Below the pieces are notes generated by a model, which worked only from the letters and a program-made list of their open reading frames with translations, was not told where the DNA came from and made no database searches. Source: Alistipes sp. UBA928 (GTDB lineage: Bacteria > Bacteroidota > Bacteroidia > Bacteroidales > Rikenellaceae). From it: a stretch of 8,961 nucleotides of DNA. The DNA lies in contig DBDQ01000092.1 in the NCBI GenBank assembly GCA_002293665.1, positions 15,232-24,192 of the forward strand, written 5' to 3'. Below, piece after piece: positions 4,847-8,961 of the stretch. How positions within the stretch are numbered: position 1 is the stretch's first letter; the number at the start of each line of letters is the position of its first letter. Made by a program: the position numbers and the translations under genes.

Positions 4847-6121
4847 CTACACAGTCTCCTTGCGCACGAGACGCAGTATCTTGCGGGTGCGCTGGGCCAA
4901 GAATATACCCGGCACGCGGCTGTAACGCTCCAGATAGGGCTCGGTGTAGCCGCGGATCGTCAGCATCTCCATTCCCTCGTCGTAGGTGACAAAGAATTCG
5001 TGGCCCTCCAACGCTTTTACCAACTCGTCGAGCCGGCGTGTGCGGTCGATCGACAGCGACATGCTGATGGCCGAGGTCTGCACGAGGTTGACCTTGGTGT
5101 TGAACTGCTCCAAAACCGCGAAGATGTCGCCCAGTTTTTCCTCCAACACGAACGAGTAGTCGCGCGGACGAATCTGCATCAACACCTGACCGCGCTTGAG
5201 GATCAGGATCGGCACCTCGATCGGAGCCGCTATCTCGCCGCGGATCACACTCCCGCTTGCGAACTTGTCGCCGAACGGCCTTACGTGGAGAGGTATGTTT
5301 TTGTTTTGCAGTGGTTTGATCGTCTTCGGATGGATGATCTGAGCGCCGCTGAATGCCAACTCCACGGCGTCGAGGTATGTCAGCTCGGGGATGAACGTAC
5401 TTTCGGGGAAGATCTTCGGGTCGGCGTTGAGCACCCCGATCACGTCTTTCCAGATGGCCACGCTCTCGGCATCGAGCACCGATGCCACAACTGCGGCCGA
5501 GTAGTCCGATCCTTCGCGTCCGAGGGTCGTGGTTTCGCCCTTCGGGGTTGCGCCGATGAATCCCTGGCCCACGAAAATCTCTATCCCATCGGCGGCACCT
5601 TCGGCCACCACGGCGCGCAGCCGTTCGCCCGACGCCTTCATGTCGACGTTGGCATACTTAAATTTATCGTCGGTGACGAACGCGCGGCGCATGTCGACCC
5701 ACTTGTTGCACACGCCGGCCGAGTTCAGGTACTCCGAGATTATGGTGGTCGAGATCAGTTCGCCGTAGCTCACCAGTGCGTCGTACCACTTCTCGAAATC
5801 GCGCTCGGTGGGAGTTTCCCGTGCGATGGTCGCTCTCACCTCGTCATAGAGCTTTTGCACGGCCGCAGGGGTTTTGCCCCCCTCGAACAGTCCGGCGATG
5901 ATCGTGGCGTGGTATGCCTCGACGGCGGCGAACTCATTGGTTGCCTCGTCTTTGCGGCCTGCCATGAAGTGATCGATCACCACCTCGAGAGCGTTGGTGG
6001 TCTTGCCCATAGCCGACACTATGATGAACAGTCCTCCGCGCTCATCCTCGACTATGTACTTTAGGTTTTTGACGCCCTCGGCCGATCTGACCGACGCGCC
6101 TCCGAATTTGTATACCTTCAT
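4847..6121 (-). CDS. lysC: Aspartate kinase (monofunctional)
   Basis: The 424-residue cytoplasmic enzyme phosphorylates L-aspartate with ATP, the first step to lysine/diaminopimelate, threonine and methionine. N-terminal KFGGAS (5-10) binds ATP and aspartate. VSYGELIS (117-124), FVGQGFIG (183-190) and TTTLGREGSDYSA (197-209) complete the kinase domain, followed by WKDVIGVLNADPK (224-236) and SGAQIIHPKTI (258-268). The C-terminal third (about 300-424) is the ACT regulatory region, with VNLVQTSAISMSLSID (344-359), where feedback amino acids bind in the family. No homoserine dehydrogenase domain is attached. The effector cannot be read from the sequence. The gene lies 36 bp behind the prolyl oligopeptidase gene on the same strand with no promoter seen between, so it is probably cotranscribed. 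An AAGGAG abuts the ATG directly, closer than a usual Shine-Dalgarno, but the family N-terminus MKVYKFGGAS fixes this start. Confidence 0.96.
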   Translation of the reverse strand: MKVYKFGGASVRSAEGVKNLKYIVEDERGGLFIIVSAMGKTTNALEVVIDHFMAGRKDEATNEFAAVEAYHATIIAGLFEGGKTPAAVQKLYDEVRATIARETPTERDFEKWYDALVSYGELISTTIISEYLNSAGVCNKWVDMRRAFVTDDKFKYANVDMKASGERLRAVVAEGAADGIEIFVGQGFIGATPKGETTTLGREGSDYSAAVVASVLDAESVAIWKDVIGVLNADPKIFPESTFIPELTYLDAVELAFSGAQIIHPKTIKPLQNKNIPLHVRPFGDKFASGSVIRGEIAAPIEVPILILKRGQVLMQIRPRDYSFVLEEKLGDIFAVLEQFNTKVNLVQTSAISMSLSIDRTRRLDELVKALEGHEFFVTYDEGMEMLTIRGYTEPYLERYSRVPGIFLAQRTRKILRLVRKETV

Positions 6122-6157
6122 CTCCTTATTTTGTTGTTTCGTTATGTTTTAAAAAAA

Positions 6158-8281
6158 TCAAAATTTCACCTTCGTGCCGGTATTTTCGAACACGAACGAC
6201 CAGATGTCGGCGGCCTCGTCGATGCGTTTGGAGGTTGGTTTTCCGGCGCCGTGGCCTGCGTTGGTCTCGATGCGGATCAGCACGGGAGCTTCGCATGACT
6301 GCACGTGCTGCAACTGCGCGACGAACTTGAACGAGTGGGCGGGAACGACCCTATCGTCGTGGTCGGCGGTGGTCACAAGGGTCGCGGGATAGCACACATC
6401 TTCGCGCAGGTTATGCAGCGGTGAGTAGCGGTGGAGATAGGCGAACTGCGCGGCGTTGTCGCTGTTGCCGTACTCCACGCTCCAGCCCCAGCCGACTGTG
6501 AATTTGTGGTAGCGCAGCATATCCATAACGCCCACGGCGGGCAGCGCCACGGCGAAGAGTTCGGGCCGTTGGGTCATGGCAGCTCCCACCAACAGTCCAC
6601 CGTTCGATCCGCCGGCAATGGCGAGTTTCGAGGGCGAGGTGTAACCTGTGGCTATCAGGTGCTCGGCGGCGGCGATGAAGTCGTCGAACACATTCTGTTT
6701 GCGCTCCAGCATGCCCGCCTCGTGCCACCTCTCGCCATACTCGCCGCCTCCGCGCAGGCTCACCTCGACGCACACCCCTCCCTGCTCCATGAACATGATT
6801 CGTGCGGGCGAGAATCCCGGAGTGAGGCTGACGTTGAACCCGCCGTAGCCGTAGAGGTAGGTGGGATTGGAGCCGTCGAGGCGCAGTCCCTTTTTGTGTA
6901 TCACGAACATCGGGACGCGCGTGCCGTCCTTACTGTCGAAGAATATCTGTTCGGTGGTGTATTGGTCGGGATCGAACGCCACTTCGGGACGGTCGAACAC
7001 CGTCGAGGCGCCCGTCTCCAGATCGAGCGAGTAGATGGTGGGCGGGGCGGTGTAGGTCGACAGCGAGTAGAATGTGGTGGTATCCTCCTTTTCGCCGTCG
7101 AACCCGGCGGCGGTTCCGAGCGTGCCGAGGTCTATCTCACGAACGAGCGTGCCGTCCATCTTGTGTTGCGACACGCGGCTCGAAGCATCGGCCAACCACG
7201 AGGCGACGAAGTATCCACCCACGGTGGTGACCCCTTCGAGCTTGCTCTCAGGATTTTCGGCTATCACGTCGCGCAGGCCCTCCGAAGGCTTGGCGAGGTC
7301 GATGCTTGCCAGGCGGAAGTTAGGTGCGTTGTCGTTGGTGTATATCCACGCTGTGTTGCCCTCGGCGTGTACCACGGCGTAGTCGTATTTGAATCCGGAG
7401 AAGAGCACGCGGAAACGGCTCTCACCGGCGGCGCGGTAGAGGAGTTCCGAGCCACTCGTACCCTCGGAGCCGTTGATAAACATCCAGCGTCCGTCGTGGC
7501 TCTCCTCGCCGTGGAAATAGCGCAGCGGGTGCGACGGGTCGCGCCAGATACGCCTGTCGGCGCTTTGGGGTGTGCCCAGCGCGTGGTAGCAGACCATCTG
7601 ATACTGGTTTTGGGCCGAGTAGATATTGCCGTCGGAGGGGGCTTCGTAGCAGCTGTAATAGAATCCTTTGGAGTCGGCGGCCCACACTGCGCCCGAGAAT
7701 TTGACCCACTCGATCACTTCGCCGGTGTCGGTGCCGGTCTCCACGTCGCGAACGTGAATCTTCACCCAGTCGGAGCCCGCGGCGGCAACGGCGTAGGCCA
7801 TCCATCGGTGGTCGCGCGAAAACGACACGTCGGCCAACGCAACCGTGCCGTCGTCGGACAGTGTGTTGGGATCGAGGAAAACCTCGGGTGTGCCGGCGAG
7901 GCCCCTTTGGCGGTAGAGCACGCTCTGGTTCTGGAGGCCGTCGTTCTTAAATACGAAATACCAATCGCCGACCTTCATGGGCACGCCGGTTTTGGGATAG
8001 TCCCACAGTTGGGTGAGGCGCGCGCGCACCTTGTCGCGGTAGGGTATTTGGCCGAGGTAGTCGAAGGTGACTTCGTTCTCGGCGGCGACCCATGCGGCGG
8101 TCTCGGCCGAGTCGGGCTCTTCCAACCAACGGTAGGGGTCGGCAACGGGGGTGCCGTGGTAATCTTCGACCACCTCCGAGCGGTGGGTATCGGGATATGG
8201 CATCATGGTGATCCTGTTTTTATTATTGGCGCAACCGACGGCGAGAGCGGCGGCGAGCGCAACGGTCAAAAGCTTTTTCAT
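6158..8281 (-). CDS. Prolyl oligopeptidase, S9A family, lipoprotein
   Basis: The 707-residue serine peptidase cuts short peptides after proline. Residues 1-16 (MKKLLTVALAAALAVG) form a lipoprotein signal ending in the lipobox AVGC with Cys17, so the mature enzyme should be lipid-anchored outside the cytoplasm. After a short linker comes the S9 N-terminal hallmark DPYRWLEE (48-55), then a beta-propeller (about 75-430) and the alpha/beta hydrolase domain. The catalytic triad is visible: S559 in GGSNGGLLVG, D642 in TADHDDRVVP, and H678 in NAGHGAGKP; R644 matches the substrate-binding Arg of the pig enzyme. The frame is open to an ATG at 8341, but a -7 promoter element lies inside that stretch and the lipoprotein signal begins at 8281, so 8281 is the start. 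The acidic sorting signature of surface lipoproteins is absent after Cys17 (ANNKN), suggesting a periplasmic side. It leads an apparent two-gene unit with aspartate kinase. Confidence 0.96.
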   Translation of the reverse strand: MKKLLTVALAAALAVGCANNKNRITMMPYPDTHRSEVVEDYHGTPVADPYRWLEEPDSAETAAWVAAENEVTFDYLGQIPYRDKVRARLTQLWDYPKTGVPMKVGDWYFVFKNDGLQNQSVLYRQRGLAGTPEVFLDPNTLSDDGTVALADVSFSRDHRWMAYAVAAAGSDWVKIHVRDVETGTDTGEVIEWVKFSGAVWAADSKGFYYSCYEAPSDGNIYSAQNQYQMVCYHALGTPQSADRRIWRDPSHPLRYFHGEESHDGRWMFINGSEGTSGSELLYRAAGESRFRVLFSGFKYDYAVVHAEGNTAWIYTNDNAPNFRLASIDLAKPSEGLRDVIAENPESKLEGVTTVGGYFVASWLADASSRVSQHKMDGTLVREIDLGTLGTAAGFDGEKEDTTTFYSLSTYTAPPTIYSLDLETGASTVFDRPEVAFDPDQYTTEQIFFDSKDGTRVPMFVIHKKGLRLDGSNPTYLYGYGGFNVSLTPGFSPARIMFMEQGGVCVEVSLRGGGEYGERWHEAGMLERKQNVFDDFIAAAEHLIATGYTSPSKLAIAGGSNGGLLVGAAMTQRPELFAVALPAVGVMDMLRYHKFTVGWGWSVEYGNSDNAAQFAYLHRYSPLHNLREDVCYPATLVTTADHDDRVVPAHSFKFVAQLQHVQSCEAPVLIRIETNAGHGAGKPTSKRIDEAADIWSFVFENTGTKVKF

Positions 8282-8307
8282 TGTATTGTCGGCTTTGGTT
8301 GTCGCCG

Positions 8308-8315
8308 CAAAGGTA
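8308..8315 (-). promoter_or_regulatory. -7 promoter element TACCTTTG of the prolyl oligopeptidase gene
   Basis: Minus-strand 8315 down to 8308 is TACCTTTG, the same octamer as in the mltG/ffs palindrome and an exact TAnnTTTG match. It predicts a start near 8301 and a leader of about 20 nt before ATG 8281. A T-rich stretch lies upstream (minus-strand reading of 8317-8323), but no exact -33 TTTG is seen. Confidence 0.7.
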
Positions 8316-8465
8316 AGGAAAAAAACGAATCGGTCTTCCATTCTACATCAGCAACAAACGCAACGATGAGGTGGAATTGCTTACGAAGATGAATGGGCGG
8401 TAGCAGAACTCGAAACGCGCAGCCGGGAACTCGGCTATGCTTGGGAGGTAACCGACTTTCCTGCA

Positions 8466-8813
8466 ATGATCGACAGCATTCTCACGGCATCGGTAGCCGA
8501 ATTAAACCCGCCCATAGACCTGCTGTCGCTGTTCACGCCCGAAGGAGAGGAGACGGCGATAGATAAAATGAACGCGGAGATGTTGAAAGGTCAGAATAAA
8601 ATCCCCTGCCGAATGATCCGGATGTACAAAAGTTCCTCATGCTGTACCATGATCTTCTGCGATGCCGCCGGCCTGAGGATTCTCGATTCGGGAGAGTACG
8701 AAACCGAGGCTTTGTGGAGTTGTAAAACCGCAAATGAGATGCAGACGGCAGCCATAATGCAGCAACGCGATGCCATGATGGCGGAATATGATGAGGAGGA
8801 GGACGACGATTGA
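8466..8813 (+). CDS. Hypothetical acidic protein, 115 aa, 5' end probably degraded
   Basis: I do not recognise this protein. From ATG 8466 it reads MIDSILTASVAELNPPIDLL, a middle with IPCRMIRMYKSSSCCTMIFC (four Cys in the region), and a strongly acidic end, EYDEEEDDD, stopping at TGA 8811-8813. There is no signal or membrane segment. The same frame is open upstream to 8370 without ATG, GTG or TTG, and its codons there look like protein (EDEWAVAELETRSRELGYAW, 8385-8444). A second frame, open from 8317 to TAG 8401-8403, reads IGLPFYISNKRNDEVELLTK just before it. This suggests a once longer gene with one frameshift near 8390 and a lost start, of which 8466-8813 is the surviving piece. It points away from the peptidase gene, whose promoter overlaps the upstream part. 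No promoter or ribosome site was found for it. Confidence 0.5.
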   Translation: MIDSILTASVAELNPPIDLLSLFTPEGEETAIDKMNAEMLKGQNKIPCRMIRMYKSSSCCTMIFCDAAGLRILDSGEYETEALWSCKTANEMQTAAIMQQRDAMMAEYDEEEDDD

Positions 8814-8888
8814 TGGTCGAGTAACCGCCCCGGCAAGGGGTATAAAACCCAAACGAAAAAATCTGCAACAGCCTTATCTTTAACGTGA

Positions 8889-8960
8889 GTTCGATGAATT
8901 CAAATAGTTTGACATATAGTGCATTAAGTTATGTTTCGGGCTCAAATGAACTCATCGAAC
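8889..8960. repeat. 14-bp inverted repeat enclosing a promoter-like sequence
   Basis: GTTCGATGAATTCA (8889-8902) and TGAACTCATCGAAC (8947-8960) are inverted copies with one mismatch, separated by 44 bp. The spacer holds TTTG (8908-8911), then 18 bases, then TATGTTTC (8930-8937), near the Bacteroidota -33/-7 pattern on the plus strand. The right arm ends one base before the window edge. It may be an operator, an invertible promoter, the end of a mobile element, or a hairpin before a gene outside the window. Apart from this, the last 148 bases hold only short, weak GC hairpins just after the preceding ORF. Confidence 0.5.
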
Positions 8961-8961
8961 C

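Noticed and set aside
4811..6064. A 417-codon open frame on the plus strand opposite aspartate kinase
   Set aside because: It starts inside the SRP RNA gene and has no protein-like motifs; the minus strand encodes a complete aspartate kinase.
8282..8341. A 20-codon N-terminal extension of the prolyl oligopeptidase
   Set aside because: It would contain the -7 promoter element and place a non-signal segment before a textbook lipoprotein signal.
6431..8392. A 653-codon open frame on the plus strand opposite the prolyl oligopeptidase gene
   Set aside because: It is a GC-driven mirror of the real gene: composition is His/Gly/Val-rich with no recognisable domain, while the minus strand has a full catalytic triad, lipobox and promoter.
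1..8961. CRISPR arrays, tRNA genes, intact insertion sequences or a defence island
   Set aside because: No regularly spaced repeats, no tRNA-like cloverleaf with a TTCGA arm, and no transposase or nuclease motifs were seen on either strand.

Overview
The window looks like the chromosome of a Bacteroidota bacterium, most likely a GC-rich gut lineage such as Rikenellaceae/Alistipes. Three things point there: the octamer TACCTTTG, which fits the Bacteroidota -7 promoter consensus TAnnTTTG, stands at the right distance before several genes; Shine-Dalgarno sequences are weak; and the toxin-antitoxin remnant and the aspartate kinase are of Bacteroidota type. The genus is an inference from style, since there is no rRNA here. 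Most of the window is core housekeeping DNA, and I see no intact novel multi-gene system.

Layout. Positions 2-274 hold the 3' end of a corA-type Mg2+/Co2+ transporter, overlapped by a 45-residue single-span membrane ORF (265-402). A ComF-family phosphoribosyltransferase (421-1137, minus) faces them tail to tail. Its leader contains a large nested hairpin (1193-1310) with a U-rich tract, starting where a -7 element would place the transcript start. Next is a decayed RelE/ParE-type toxin-antitoxin pair (1365-1927, plus) with three separate lesions. It runs straight into pyrH (UMP kinase) and frr (ribosome recycling factor), which are 4 bp apart. A small unrecognised beta-rich ORF (3248-3688) follows and overlaps the 3' end of mltG (3652-4671, minus), a membrane-bound murein transglycosylase.

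mltG and the bacterial SRP RNA gene ffs (4736-4833, plus) diverge from a perfect 40-bp palindrome that carries two mirror-image -7 elements. ffs ends in its own U-tract terminator and meets the 3' end of an aspartate kinase (4847-6121, minus). The kinase lies 36 bp behind a lipoprotein prolyl oligopeptidase (6158-8281, minus), which has a clear -7 promoter. The right edge holds an unrecognised acidic ORF whose 5' part looks degraded, then a 72-bp inverted repeat that encloses a promoter-like sequence and lies against the window end.

Working together: pyrH and frr form a classic nucleotide/translation pair. The peptidase and aspartate kinase are probably one transcript, linking peptide breakdown outside the cytoplasm with synthesis of the aspartate-family amino acids. 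Nothing else forms an evident pathway. The items most worth checking are the comF leader hairpin, the mltG/ffs twin-promoter palindrome, the toxin-antitoxin remnant that may supply the promoter for pyrH-frr, and the inverted repeat at the right edge.
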